A DNA stretch of 64,000 bases from JACKOB01 sp024234575 (GTDB lineage: Bacteria; Pseudomonadota; Gammaproteobacteria; Pseudomonadales; Oleiphilaceae), in contig JBPJFZ010000003.1 in assembly GCA_051208035.1 (NCBI GenBank), forward strand, positions 1 through 64,000, read 5' to 3'. Shown here one piece after another: positions 45,108-54,625 of this stretch. A model generated the notes under the pieces. The model was not told the DNA's origin, did no database searches, and saw only the letters and a program-made list of their open reading frames with translations. Position numbers and translations under genes: made by a program. Numbering within the stretch: position 1 is the stretch's first letter; each line of letters starts with the position of its first letter.

Positions 45108-45860
45108 CTATTTGATACGTTTTTGCAATTCACCGGAGGCATAGCCTTCGGTGATAGCGTCGTTAATATCTTCAATTATTTGGCTGGCTTTCATCGATTT
45201 TGCAAAGCCTATGTAGTTTGCATCTCTTGTGAGTGGCTTGTCGGCGACAAAAAACAAATCGTCTCGGCCCGAGAGTGTTTTGTCTTGTTCCAATGCGTTA
45301 TTAAATCCGGCTTTTCCAGAACCAATTAGTGCGACATCTATGCGCTCATGTATCAGTATTCGTAATCTTTGTGTGGGGCTATTATCTTCAATTACTGTCA
45401 GTTTATTTTCATCTCTTGCCTTTTCAAACTGCTCACCGTATACCCCGCCTCTAACAACGCCTACTTTTTTACCATACAAGTCTTCAATCGAGTGAAATTC
45501 AACTGGGTTATTTGCGCGTGAAACGACGATAAGATCCTCGAAATAAACGGGGACGGTATAGTCAAAAATTTCTTTGCGCTCAGCTGTTTTTGATAAGCCT
45601 ATTATCGCCGCACCACCATTGGTCGCGGTAAGGTAAGCTCTGGCCCACGGATAAAGGCTGATGTTAAAGCGCAGGTCGGTCTTTTCTTCAATATAACGCA
45701 GAACTTCTGGCAGGTACCCCATGGCAGTGGTTTCATGCAGATAAATTCTGGGCTTTTCGTTACTGTCGCCAACTATTTTAATGTCTCTGGCAAACAAGTG
45801 ACTGGCCAGACTGCTTAATACAATTGCAGTTAGTAAAAGAACGCTGATCTTCTTCACCAT
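45108..45860 (-). CDS. Periplasmic solute-binding protein, family 3 (orphan)
   Basis: 250 residues with signal peptide (cleavage near ASHLFARD) and GGAG upstream of the start. Lobe motifs: MGYLPEVLRYIEEKTDLRF, LYPWARAYLTA, GKKVGVVRGGVYGE. Resembles amino-acid-binding SBP_bac_3 proteins but is not followed by transporter genes. Convergent with the TIGR02647 gene, 13 bases apart. Confidence 0.83.
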   Translation of the reverse strand: MVKKISVLLLTAIVLSSLASHLFARDIKIVGDSNEKPRIYLHETTAMGYLPEVLRYIEEKTDLRFNISLYPWARAYLTATNGGAAIIGLSKTAERKEIFDYTVPVYFEDLIVVSRANNPVEFHSIEDLYGKKVGVVRGGVYGEQFEKARDENKLTVIEDNSPTQRLRILIHERIDVALIGSGKAGFNNALEQDKTLSGRDDLFFVADKPLTRDANYIGFAKSMKASQIIEDINDAITEGYASGELQKRIK

Positions 45861-46195
45861 GACTCCTGCTTTTTTTTAAAGTTATTCTGTAGGTTTAATT
45901 TGTTGAGCCGCAACAGCTAATAAGATTTGTTGGTTAAATTATAGTCTTTTTTTCGGGCGGCACTAGCTATTTGATTGATGTCTTAGCGAAAAAGAGAGCG
46001 CAAAGGCGTTGCTTGGGGGGCTTACGGCTATTTAAAAATAGGGGAAAGTGAATGGCATGAAAAGAATACTTCATCAAATGAGAAGGGCTGCTATATTTTA
46101 AGTGATCACGGTGCACTTTGACTAAAGCTATCTGAGGCAATGATTGTTCTTCGGTTTGCTGGTTTTACGTGCTCATTATCTCAAAGGGTGAGGGA
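45861..46195. other. Divergent intergenic region between two solute-binding genes
   Basis: AT-rich, with T-runs near 45870-45876 and 45943-45950. No gene longer than about 15 codons with a ribosome-binding site was seen. It presumably holds the promoters of both flanking genes; no clear operator stands out. Confidence 0.4.
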
Positions 46196-47014
46196 ATGGT
46201 TAGCACGAAGATAACATTGAAGCTGTTGGGGATAGTCTCAAAACTTCTGCGCTTGAGGGTAGCACTATTGCTGTTTTGGGTGCCCTTTGGCAGCGCGGAA
46301 TCATTGCGTGTTTGTTACGAAAACCAAAGCTACCCACCTTTTCTGCTGGGTGTCGAGACCACGCCACAGGATAACCCCGGTATTCTACTTGAGCTTATTC
46401 AAATGGCTGCTGCGGAGGTGAGCGTCGATGTGCAGTTTTATCGCCGGCCATGGAAACGTTGTATTGCTGATTTAGAATACGGAAAAAGTGATGCCTTGTT
46501 TGCCGCCATTTGGAAAGCCGACAGAGAAAAGTGGGCTGTTTTCCCAAAGGCTGATGGGAGGGTAGATTCAAGCCGCAGCTTGTGGCATGTGCAGTATCCA
46601 ATTTTTGTGAAGCGGGGAACGGCCCTCACTTTCGACGGTGTGATTTTTGCCGGAATACAGTTTGGGCTAAGTGCTCCGATTGGTTACGTTGCCAACGATA
46701 AACTCAGTGAAATGGCAGCCTTAGCTCCAGGGAGCCACGATATAGAAAATGGGTTGAAGCTGGTAAGTTTGGGACGCATGGATGGTTATGTGGTGGAAAC
46801 GTATATTGGTCGGTCTACGGTTTCAACATTGGGGTTGAATGATAGTATTACTGTTCTGCCTGTCCCTTTTTTAGAGGCAGACTGGTTTTTACCTGTTTCC
46901 CACAACTATTATCAACAACACCAAGAGACTGCAGAAGCACTATGGTCGGCATTGGCACGAGTTCGTCGAGACTCTGCAAATGCCCTGATGGATAAGTATG
47001 CCGTGGCACCCTAG
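46196..47014 (+). CDS. Periplasmic solute-binding protein, family 3, first gene of a signalling operon
   Basis: Start ATG 46196 with AGGGTGAGGG upstream (an upstream GTG at 46169 lacks a site). A long hydrophobic N-terminus (cleavage near FGSAES) leads to a type-2 binding fold: CYENQSYPPFLLG, FYRRPWKRCIADLEYGKSDA, ADREKWAVFPK. 272 residues. Followed 45 bases later by a second binding protein of another family and then by a GGDEF-EAL protein, all in one orientation, suggesting it feeds a c-di-GMP signal rather than transport. Confidence 0.82.
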   Translation: MVSTKITLKLLGIVSKLLRLRVALLLFWVPFGSAESLRVCYENQSYPPFLLGVETTPQDNPGILLELIQMAAAEVSVDVQFYRRPWKRCIADLEYGKSDALFAAIWKADREKWAVFPKADGRVDSSRSLWHVQYPIFVKRGTALTFDGVIFAGIQFGLSAPIGYVANDKLSEMAALAPGSHDIENGLKLVSLGRMDGYVVETYIGRSTVSTLGLNDSITVLPVPFLEADWFLPVSHNYYQQHQETAEALWSALARVRRDSANALMDKYAVAP

Positions 47015-47059
47015 CATTGGGTGCTGTCGGACATTGCCACAATAAGCAAAGGGAGAGTG

Positions 47060-48043
47060 ATGAATATTCAACGGTTAGTCGCCGTAGCTCTGCTGTCAGT
47101 GCTAGTGTTAATTGGGTGGTTCTTTACGCGCAGTGCCACGGATGAAACACTTCATACCTCTATAGCTGTCGCTCGCACGCCTCTTTCTGCACCGATCTTC
47201 GTTGCGAATGATATGGGTTTTTTCGAGAAGCATCAGCTTGACGTTACGCTGCTGGAAGTTAACGGGGGGCACCGAAGCTTTCGGCACATGCTGGATGGCT
47301 CGGCGCAATACGGTGTTTCCTCAGAGTTTGTGGTGACGTTGGGTTTTTTTGAACGCCAGGACTTCTCAGTACTGACGTCTTTTGCGGTGTCGTCCAACGA
47401 TATTAAAGTGGTGGCGCTTAAATCATCGGAGATAGCCTCTTTTGATGATCTGGCCGGGAAGAAGATTGCCTATACTAAAGGTTCGGCAGGGGAGTATTTT
47501 TTGTCTAGTTTATTGGCTCTGCAAAACATTCCAGCCAGTGCAGTTTTTTTGGTTGATACTCAGCCCGAAGAAATGCTGTCAGTGTTAAAGGGACGTGATG
47601 TGGATGTGGCGGTTGCATGGGAACCTTTTGTATATGAAGTTCTTGAAGCTTTACCCGAAAAAATCACTACATTACCCACGCAAAATCTTTATGAATTATC
47701 TTTCTTACTGACAGCGCTGAACACGAACGCCCTCAATACGGAGGTAACACAACGGCTATTGCTGGCGTTAGCGGATGCGGTTGATTTTATCAATCAGCAA
47801 CCATCAGAGGCTAAGCGATTGGTAAAAGAGCGTTTGGCACTGGATGATCAGGTTATCGATTGGTTGTGGGATGACTATATTTTTAAGTTATCACTCGGGC
47901 AGTCACTCTTAATCACGGCTGAAAACGAGGCCCACTGGGCGCGCAGTCAAAATATGGTGCAAAGTAGAGACCCTTTGCAGGTGGACAAGTTTTTTGATTC
48001 ATCAGCGCTCGATCAAGCGTTAGAAGCAAAAGTTAACCACTGA
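47060..48043 (+). CDS. NMT1/SsuA-type substrate-binding protein
   Basis: Start ATG 47060 after AGGGAGAG. An N-terminal hydrophobic segment (residues 6-20, no obvious cleavage site) may anchor it in the inner membrane facing the periplasm. The fold matches nitrate/sulfonate/taurine-type binding proteins: APIFVANDMGFFEKHQLDV, GVSSEFVV, FDDLAGKKIAYTKGSAGEYFL, VDVAVAWEPFV. No ssuB/ssuC partners are present. Placed between the family-3 protein and the GGDEF-EAL gene, it is likely a sensory component. Confidence 0.82.
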   Translation: MNIQRLVAVALLSVLVLIGWFFTRSATDETLHTSIAVARTPLSAPIFVANDMGFFEKHQLDVTLLEVNGGHRSFRHMLDGSAQYGVSSEFVVTLGFFERQDFSVLTSFAVSSNDIKVVALKSSEIASFDDLAGKKIAYTKGSAGEYFLSSLLALQNIPASAVFLVDTQPEEMLSVLKGRDVDVAVAWEPFVYEVLEALPEKITTLPTQNLYELSFLLTALNTNALNTEVTQRLLLALADAVDFINQQPSEAKRLVKERLALDDQVIDWLWDDYIFKLSLGQSLLITAENEAHWARSQNMVQSRDPLQVDKFFDSSALDQALEAKVNH

Positions 48044-48081
48044 AGCCTTTTCACACCAGTGGTCGTCATGATGGAGGTAGG

Positions 48082-48144
48082 ATGATTAGTTCACTGAAGT
48101 GGTTACTCTCGCTACACACAACGGGATTTGACTGTGAAAGTTAA
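48082..48144 (+). CDS. Possible 20-residue leader peptide before the GGDEF-EAL gene
   Basis: ATG 48082 lies 4 bases after GGAGGTAG, the best ribosome-binding site in this stretch. The frame reads MISSLKWLLSLHTTGFDCES and stops at 48142-48144, 9 bases inside the frame of the GGDEF-EAL gene whose GTG start (48134) has no site of its own. Translational coupling through this mini-ORF is inferred. Confidence 0.4.
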   Translation: MISSLKWLLSLHTTGFDCES

Positions 48145-50977
48145 GACCCGCCTGCTTATTATGTCATCGTTTTCAACATTAACGGTGTTGGTGTTAGTGT
48201 TTGGATTACTTAGCACGATGCTGGGGATTAATCAGCTGTTAGAGCAACAGCGGTATGTGGGGCAGATACTGAGTGCGGTGAGTATCATGCGCGCCGATAT
48301 CATTCTGCACAGTTCCGAGCCGGTCGAAGACGAAGGGGCGCGATGGGTGTCAGCGCAGCGTGAATTGACTGACTTGTTGCTATATCCGCCTGGCCTGGCG
48401 CTAGAGCAGGGGACATTGTTAAAGAGTATCGAACGATCAAATGAGGGGCTGGTGCGTCTGCAGGGATATCTTGTTGGGATACAAATGCGGCAAAAAGGGG
48501 TTTCAACCTATCTTCAGGGACGATTATTAGCGCAGCTTGAGACCATGCATGAAGACGCACTCAGAATCGTTTTTATAGCCGATGAGCTCATGCAGCAACG
48601 ACTATTATCGGCTCAGCGTTATGGTGTTGCACTGCTCGTCATAACAGGGCTAATTTTAACAGTGTTAGCGTTACGACTGGCGAGATCTGTGACGCAAAGC
48701 CTGTTACGGATAAATCGTGGTATTGAGTTTTTTGCCAAGGGAGAGTTGGAAAAACCGATTCAACTGGAAGGCAACAACGAGTTAGCTGATTTAGCCCGGC
48801 ACCTGAACAAAATGGCAGCACAATTGAGTCAGCTTAGTGTTGTCCGCGATGATCTTCAGGACTCAGTGGCCGCCCGCAATCAAGAGTTGGAAAAAAGCCG
48901 GCAAGCGCTGCTAAAAAGTGAACTACGTTACCGATCCCTTTTCGACAATATGGACAATGGCGTTATTGTTCTCGAACTGTTAAGCGAAGAAAAGCAGGCC
49001 ATAGTACAAGGTTTTAATCGGGCCTCGGAAGTTATCACTGGTGTATTAATGGCAGACGCGGCAGGACAATCGTTGGAAAACCTTTTTCCGGGGATTGTCG
49101 ACACCGAGTTTCTAACCGGATTGTTTTATGTGCATCGATCAGGTCAGGTTTACCATTTTACAGAAAAGCGTTATCAGGATGGAGGTCGAGTCGAATGGAT
49201 ATCTGGCCATGCTTATCGATTGCATAATAATGAAGTCGTCGTGGTATACGAGAACGTCACTGAACGCAAAAAATCCGAAGATAAGCTTAAGCAAGCCGCC
49301 ACTGTTTTTGCTGAAGCTTCTGAAGCGATTGTTATTACGGATGGCCGTTTAAGAATATTGGACGTCAATCGGGCGTTCAGCAATATCACCCAATTTGGAA
49401 AAAACTCGGTGATCGGGAAGCGCCCCGGTTTCCTGAAAGCAAAGTTACACAATCGTCAATTCTTCAGTCATATTAAGGACGAGTTAAAAATACATGGCAG
49501 ATGGTCGGGGGAAGTTTCTGATAAGCGCCGTGATGGTTCAGTTTATCCTTGCTGGATGAGCATTAGCGAAGTTTTGGATGATAGAGATGTTGTGGTTAAT
49601 TACGTGGCGATCTTTTCGGATATCACAGATATCAAGCGGTCACAGCAAAAACTGCAGCATATGGTGCAACACGATGCACTTACGGGGTTGGCGAACCGAT
49701 CTTTTCTTAACGCACAATTAGAACGAGCCATAGCCGTCGCGCAGAGACATCGTTCGATGTTGGCGGTAGCCTTTATTGATTTGGATCGGTTTAAGTCTAT
49801 CAATGACTGCATGGGGCACCCTGCCGGTGATGAACTGCTGCAGAGATTTGCTGAAAGATTGCAGAGCTCTGTTAGAAAAGTAGATCTTGTGGCCCGTATC
49901 AGTGGCGACGAATTTGTCGTTCTGATTGAAGATGTCGTGAAAAAAGAAGATGCCCTAATCGCTGTTAAAAAACTGATGGAAGTGTTTACAGACAGTTTTT
50001 TAATCTCTGGTCAGGAGTTGCGAGTAACCGGAAGTATCGGCGTTAGCGTCTTTCCTGATGATGGTGAAAACTCCTTAAGCCTGATGCGCAACGCCGATGT
50101 TGCCATGTACAGTGCGAAACGCAACGGACGAAATACGTATGAGTTTTATCGTGAAGATATGTCGGTAGCGATGCTTGAGCATGTTTTGCTGGAGAATGCA
50201 TTACGAGGCGCTCTGCAGCGGGAAGAGTTGTCTTTGGTATATCAACCCCAAATAAATATCAAAGATGGCCGCATTATTGGGGCAGAGGTGTTGTTGCGGT
50301 GGTGCTATCCGCAAGTTGGTAATGTATCTCCGGATGTGTTTATCCCCATGGCGGAAAACAACGGATTGATTCACGCTATCGGCGCCTGGGTGCTTGAGCA
50401 TGCCTGTTTACAGGTAAAAATCTGGCAGAGTAAAGGTCTGACCATTGGCAGAATGGCGATCAATGTGGCAGCACCGCAATTGATGCATATAAATTATATT
50501 CGCGATGTTGAAAAAATACTGCTACGCACCGGCGTGTCGCCGCAGAGTCTCGAGTTTGAGGTAACTGAAAGTTCGATTATTGAAGATACCGAACAAGCGA
50601 TCAGACAAATAGAACGAGTCCGGGCGTTAGGAATTGAGTTTGCCATGGATGACTTTGGTACCGGCTACTCATCATTGAGTTATCTCAAAAAATTACCTAT
50701 CAACAGACTTAAGATAGATAGAAGCTTTGTTAGTAATTTGCCTTATGCGAAAGACGAGGCTGCGATAGCTGAAGCAATTATTGCCATGTCTAAAGCGCTG
50801 GAGTTGGAGGTCATTGCTGAAGGCGTGGAATCGGCAGAACAAGCAATGTTCTTACTGAACCACGGGTGTGCCGAAGCCCAGGGATATTATTACAGCAAGC
50901 CGGTGAGTGCTGTTGAAATTGAAAAAATGATGATCGCTGGCAATATATTCAAGTATCTAAAGGATGGTGCCGCCTGA
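48134..50977 (+). CDS. HAMP-PAS-PAS-GGDEF-EAL c-di-GMP enzyme
   Basis: About 947 residues: membrane segment ~10-33, periplasmic helical region to ~160, second membrane segment ~163-183, HAMP ~184-240, two PAS domains (~260-375 and ~380-500), GGDEF (~505-675) and EAL (~690-935). The cyclase motif is SGDEF with an RxxD I-site (RKVD) just before it; the phosphodiesterase residues are present (EVLLRW, EVTESSI, DDFGTGYSS, KIDRSF, EGVES). Net activity cannot be told. It is the third gene after two binding proteins, which could present ligands to its periplasmic part. The start may be GTG 48134 or TTG 48128. Confidence 0.9.
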   Translation: MKVKTRLLIMSSFSTLTVLVLVFGLLSTMLGINQLLEQQRYVGQILSAVSIMRADIILHSSEPVEDEGARWVSAQRELTDLLLYPPGLALEQGTLLKSIERSNEGLVRLQGYLVGIQMRQKGVSTYLQGRLLAQLETMHEDALRIVFIADELMQQRLLSAQRYGVALLVITGLILTVLALRLARSVTQSLLRINRGIEFFAKGELEKPIQLEGNNELADLARHLNKMAAQLSQLSVVRDDLQDSVAARNQELEKSRQALLKSELRYRSLFDNMDNGVIVLELLSEEKQAIVQGFNRASEVITGVLMADAAGQSLENLFPGIVDTEFLTGLFYVHRSGQVYHFTEKRYQDGGRVEWISGHAYRLHNNEVVVVYENVTERKKSEDKLKQAATVFAEASEAIVITDGRLRILDVNRAFSNITQFGKNSVIGKRPGFLKAKLHNRQFFSHIKDELKIHGRWSGEVSDKRRDGSVYPCWMSISEVLDDRDVVVNYVAIFSDITDIKRSQQKLQHMVQHDALTGLANRSFLNAQLERAIAVAQRHRSMLAVAFIDLDRFKSINDCMGHPAGDELLQRFAERLQSSVRKVDLVARISGDEFVVLIEDVVKKEDALIAVKKLMEVFTDSFLISGQELRVTGSIGVSVFPDDGENSLSLMRNADVAMYSAKRNGRNTYEFYREDMSVAMLEHVLLENALRGALQREELSLVYQPQINIKDGRIIGAEVLLRWCYPQVGNVSPDVFIPMAENNGLIHAIGAWVLEHACLQVKIWQSKGLTIGRMAINVAAPQLMHINYIRDVEKILLRTGVSPQSLEFEVTESSIIEDTEQAIRQIERVRALGIEFAMDDFGTGYSSLSYLKKLPINRLKIDRSFVSNLPYAKDEAAIAEAIIAMSKALELEVIAEGVESAEQAMFLLNHGCAEAQGYYYSKPVSAVEIEKMMIAGNIFKYLKDGAA

Positions 50978-51013
50978 TGTTTTATCAAGCGCTGTTTAAG
51001 GTTTGTTTATATC

Positions 51014-52084
51014 TCAGAATAACGATAGCTGCGGTGTGCTGGCGTCAATTTTGATTTCTTTAAGTCGTACACCCATTCCGAGCAATCGCACAGGCTTTCC
51101 CTTGCGTCGCCAGGCGGTTTCAATCAACTGCGTGTAGTCTGCAAGATTTTGCCAGTTACGTGAATACGATCCCATTGATTCTTCCAGCGTAGTTTGGCTG
51201 AAGTCAGCAAACTTAACTTTCACAAAGCGTTTGGTTACCAGGTATTGATCACAAATTTTACCGTACCGTCTAAGTAGCTCATCATAGACATCGATTGATT
51301 TATCCAGTACCGCATCCAGTGAAGGCAGGTCATCATCAAACGTGTGTTCGACGGACTGGCTTTTGCGAACACGGTTGGACTCTACTGGTCGTTCATCAAC
51401 GCCTTTTGCCAGTTCATACAGACGTAAGCCGTATGAGCCAAAGTGTTCGGTCAGTGATGCCTGATTTAAGGTTTGCAAATCACCGCAGGTTTTAATACCT
51501 AAACTGGCCATTTTTTTAGCGGTAATCTTGCCAACACCGTTAATTTTTGAGACCGGCAGTTGCCTCACAAACTCATCGACCTGCTTTGGGGTAATAACGA
51601 AAATGCCATCCGGCTTATTCCAGTCACTGGCAACTTTAGCGAGAAACTTGTTGTTTGCAACTCCTGCAGAAACTGTAAGTTGCAACTGCTGACGTATTTT
51701 CTGCCGGATTTCTTCAGCAATTCTGGTTGCGCTTCCCTGGCATTGTTTACAGGCACTGACATCTAAATATGCTTCATCCAGAGACAGTGGCTCAATAAGC
51801 TCGGTATACTCGCGAAAGATCTGTTGCATCTGTCGTGATACGGTTCGATAAAGCTCGAATGTGGGTTTAACGAAGACAAGATCAGGACAAAGCTGCAAAG
51901 CTTTAGCAGAAGACATGGCCGAGCGCACGCCAAAGCTACGGGCAATATAGTTGCAGGTGGCAATGACGCCCCGCTTATCCGGGCTGCCGCCAACAGCGAC
52001 TGGCCGTGTGGCGAGAGCAGGGTTTTCTCGGATTTCGACTGAGGCGTAAAAAGAGTCTGCATCAATATGAATAATCTTGCGCAT
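51014..52084 (-). CDS. dinB: DNA polymerase IV (DinB)
   Basis: Y-family translesion polymerase, 356 residues. HIDADSFYASVE (metal-binding acids), LSLDEAYLDVS, and thumb/little-finger domains are all present. The C-terminus ends in PQLSLF, containing the QLSLF-type beta-clamp-binding pentapeptide. No CTGT-N8-ACAG LexA site is visible in the 100 bases upstream, unlike recA in this window. Confidence 0.95.
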   Translation of the reverse strand: MRKIIHIDADSFYASVEIRENPALATRPVAVGGSPDKRGVIATCNYIARSFGVRSAMSSAKALQLCPDLVFVKPTFELYRTVSRQMQQIFREYTELIEPLSLDEAYLDVSACKQCQGSATRIAEEIRQKIRQQLQLTVSAGVANNKFLAKVASDWNKPDGIFVITPKQVDEFVRQLPVSKINGVGKITAKKMASLGIKTCGDLQTLNQASLTEHFGSYGLRLYELAKGVDERPVESNRVRKSQSVEHTFDDDLPSLDAVLDKSIDVYDELLRRYGKICDQYLVTKRFVKVKFADFSQTTLEESMGSYSRNWQNLADYTQLIETAWRRKGKPVRLLGMGVRLKEIKIDASTPQLSLF

Positions 52085-52181
52085 TGGGAGTCCGTATAAG
52101 GCCCAAAAGTGGGGTTCTATTATAAGGGCATGGCAACAAGTTTAAAGAGGAGCCTCAATAATCAGGCTGACTGGTATTACA

Positions 52182-52781
52182 TCAATTAAGGGAGTAATCA
52201 ACGCCAATGGTTAAGGTAAAGCCAGCAGACCCGAATAAGATTACCTGACTATTAAGGTTTTTGTATCTTGCGCCAATTACAGGCAACACAATCGGAGCAA
52301 CGCCGACACTGTTCAGGGGGATTTGATCCTTATATTTTCCCTCATAGCCGTGTGCGAGTCCGCCTGTTAACAAGCAGTAGAGCGAATCGTAAGTGTGGGG
52401 GATTTCCCACTGATAGCCCAAATAGAGGTATTGCGTCGATTGGTCAAAAGAGTTTTGAAAGGCCGATAAGCCTGCGAGGTACTGGCTTTTCCAGTGCCAC
52501 TGCAGATCTATCAGGTTTTGGCGGTTGTTGTGCTCAGGCTTTGGCGTATAGTGCATGGTGTAGAGGCTGGTTTGTGCATAAACGTAATTGCTTTCGGCAA
52601 ACTTCTGCGTAAAAAACTCGGTCACTGTATCGGTTATCTCTGCACCACCGGCCTGGGAGATTAAACCGGTCATCATGGCGATGGCCATTAAAATCGGTTT
52701 GGCTCTTAAGTAGTTTTGCCCTGTTGTAAGTTTTAGCTGTAGTTTGAATTCAGTTAAGCTTTTTATGAATTTCCGTTTCAT
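52182..52781 (-). CDS. PagP-like small outer-membrane beta-barrel protein
   Basis: Start set at ATG 52781 (MKRKFIK); the frame extends further upstream without a clear site. After a signal region (cleavage near SQAGGAE) the chain of about 155 residues has strand-like alternation and the conserved core YTPKPEHNNRQNLIDLQWH, LAGLSAFQNSFDQSTQYLYLG and GLAHGYEGKYKDQIPLN. Homologues are often labelled sn-glycerol-3-phosphate transporter in databases, without evidence I know of; a barrel of the PagP/lipid A-modification size is more consistent. Function unknown. Confidence 0.7.
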   Translation of the reverse strand: MKRKFIKSLTEFKLQLKLTTGQNYLRAKPILMAIAMMTGLISQAGGAEITDTVTEFFTQKFAESNYVYAQTSLYTMHYTPKPEHNNRQNLIDLQWHWKSQYLAGLSAFQNSFDQSTQYLYLGYQWEIPHTYDSLYCLLTGGLAHGYEGKYKDQIPLNSVGVAPIVLPVIGARYKNLNSQVILFGSAGFTLTIGVDYSLN

Positions 52782-52922
52782 CGATATTCGACCACTAGAC
52801 TTTTTAGTTATTAAAGATGCACTATCGTACATTAAAGAACACATAATTTTAGTGAGATGAGCTAGTTTTTATTAAATATGTGTAAAGCTGCGTGACGATG
52901 ATTATGAAGCTAAGGAGATTTA

Positions 52923-53735
52923 ATGCTAGTCATGGGGATGCCAGGCAATACACCTGTCGTGTTTTTACATGGCTTTATGGGCGCGCCTTCAGATTGGCTG
53001 CCGGTGATCAAGGTGTTAAGTCAGCGCTACTATTGCATATGCCCCGACTTACCAGGCCACGGCATGTCAATTAACACTACGGCAGGTTTATCTCCTGTCA
53101 GGCAGATTGAGCTTCTTGTTGATAGTATCGCTGCGAATGTCAGCGGAAGTGTTCATCTTGTTGGTTATTCACTTGGGGGGCGGATCGCGATGATTATCGC
53201 GGATAAATGGCCGTCATTGTTGCGTTCACTAACGCTGGAGTCAGCTCACACGGGGTTGCAAAGTGAGCTTGCCCGAGAGCAGCGAAAGCTTGCCGATGAG
53301 TGTTGGGCCAGAGATTTCAATCACGTTGCATTGCCAGTGGTTCTAGAAAAATGGTTTTCACAGGCCGTTTATCAGTCTTTGTCTGGCGACGCTAAAAGCT
53401 GTGTTATCAAGGCTATTATTGAGCGCGCTACCGAAATGGATAATCGCATTTCATCTCATGATTCGCGCTTGATGTTTCACCGGCGCATGGCGGATGCGCT
53501 GATAGCTTTTTCACTATCCAAACAAATGGATTTTTCGGCGAGACTGATGAACTCTGCAATGCCGGTGTCTTATATCAGTGGCGAGCTGGATAAAAAATAT
53601 TGTGACCTTGGTTCTAAGCTAAGTAAGGGTAGCCGCTCCTTGCAGCATCATGTGTTTAAACAGTGTGGACACAATGTACATCAACAGCAACCTGAAGCAT
53701 TTGCCCAACTGTTAGCCAGTCAGTTGCCTGTTTAA
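52923..53735 (+). CDS. MenH-like alpha/beta hydrolase
   Basis: 270 residues. Oxyanion segment FLHGFMG, nucleophile Ser in GYSLGGR, acid Asp in GELDKKY and His in QCGHNVH. TLESAHTGL is close to the MenH (SHCHC synthase) signature, and 'R' positions match that group. AAGGAG lies 7 bases before the ATG. No other menaquinone genes are adjacent, so an SHCHC-synthase role is uncertain; a general esterase is possible. Confidence 0.8.
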   Translation: MLVMGMPGNTPVVFLHGFMGAPSDWLPVIKVLSQRYYCICPDLPGHGMSINTTAGLSPVRQIELLVDSIAANVSGSVHLVGYSLGGRIAMIIADKWPSLLRSLTLESAHTGLQSELAREQRKLADECWARDFNHVALPVVLEKWFSQAVYQSLSGDAKSCVIKAIIERATEMDNRISSHDSRLMFHRRMADALIAFSLSKQMDFSARLMNSAMPVSYISGELDKKYCDLGSKLSKGSRSLQHHVFKQCGHNVHQQQPEAFAQLLASQLPV

Positions 53736-53836
53736 GACTTATTTTTTTGATTTAACTAAATGCCTTGCTATGATGGCACTCCGCAGTTGTGGCATCTGTT
53801 TTTTCACCAAGCTAACTTTTCTGAGTGTGTTAACCA

Positions 53837-54520
53837 ATGGCCTTTATCTACCAAAGCATTCTTCTTTCTATCACGATATTACTGACCGCCTGCGGTTCTG
53901 ATGACCTTTCATTTCACATTCAGTATGACGACGTAGGTGGTCTAAAATCTGGTGCATTGCTGCGCCATGGGCAGGATACGGTGGGTAGAGTAGACGATAT
54001 AAAATATACTGAAGCGGGAAACTTTGATGTGACGGTGACTATCGATGAACCCTATATCGCGGTGGCAAAATCGAATACCCTTTTTATGATTAGCACCTCT
54101 GATGCTGGCAGCAAAATTATTAATTTGATCGATGTGAATACTGGTGCTGCTCAATTAATTAAGGAGGATCAACTCATTGTTGGGGCGGATAGTTACTCGG
54201 GTACCTCCCAGCAGTGGCAGAATCAGATAAACAAAGTTATCAACACCTTTTCTGAAAGCGTGTCCAAAGCGTGGTCAGATTGGGAACGGCAAACGCTTGA
54301 CGAACAAGTGGCCTATATCGAGAGAGAATTGGATAAGGTGATTGCGCAGCTAAAAAATCTCAGTGAGTCTGCTCGCCAGTCAATAGAAACGGAAGTGATG
54401 CCGCAACTGCGCCAACAGATCGAACTCTTGAAAAAGCGCCTCGAAGCGCTGGAGAGTGAAGACAAACTAGGGCCAATTGAAAAGAAACTGGAAACCATTG
54501 ACGAGATGGTAGAAGCTTAG
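53837..54520 (+). CDS. MlaD/MCE-domain lipoprotein
   Basis: 227 residues. Lipobox LLTAC near residue 19 predicts a lipoprotein; then one MCE domain (about 25-115, with VGGLKSGALLRHGQDTVGRV) and a long coiled coil (about 130-225). This is the membrane-lipid transport fold of MlaD/PqiB, but the usual Mla ABC genes are not beside it. The fusion of a lipid anchor (in place of the usual TM helix) and coiled coil is unusual. Downstream gene rlmC starts 106 bases later. Confidence 0.83.
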   Translation: MAFIYQSILLSITILLTACGSDDLSFHIQYDDVGGLKSGALLRHGQDTVGRVDDIKYTEAGNFDVTVTIDEPYIAVAKSNTLFMISTSDAGSKIINLIDVNTGAAQLIKEDQLIVGADSYSGTSQQWQNQINKVINTFSESVSKAWSDWERQTLDEQVAYIERELDKVIAQLKNLSESARQSIETEVMPQLRQQIELLKKRLEALESEDKLGPIEKKLETIDEMVEA

Positions 54521-54625
54521 TTTTAAGAGACTGCTGCTATCGAATCTGCGAGTGTTGATTGGTCATGCTGTTTATTTTCGCGTTTTTTGAATAGGGTTTG
54601 GTTCACGTAATCTGAAGGTTAAGAG

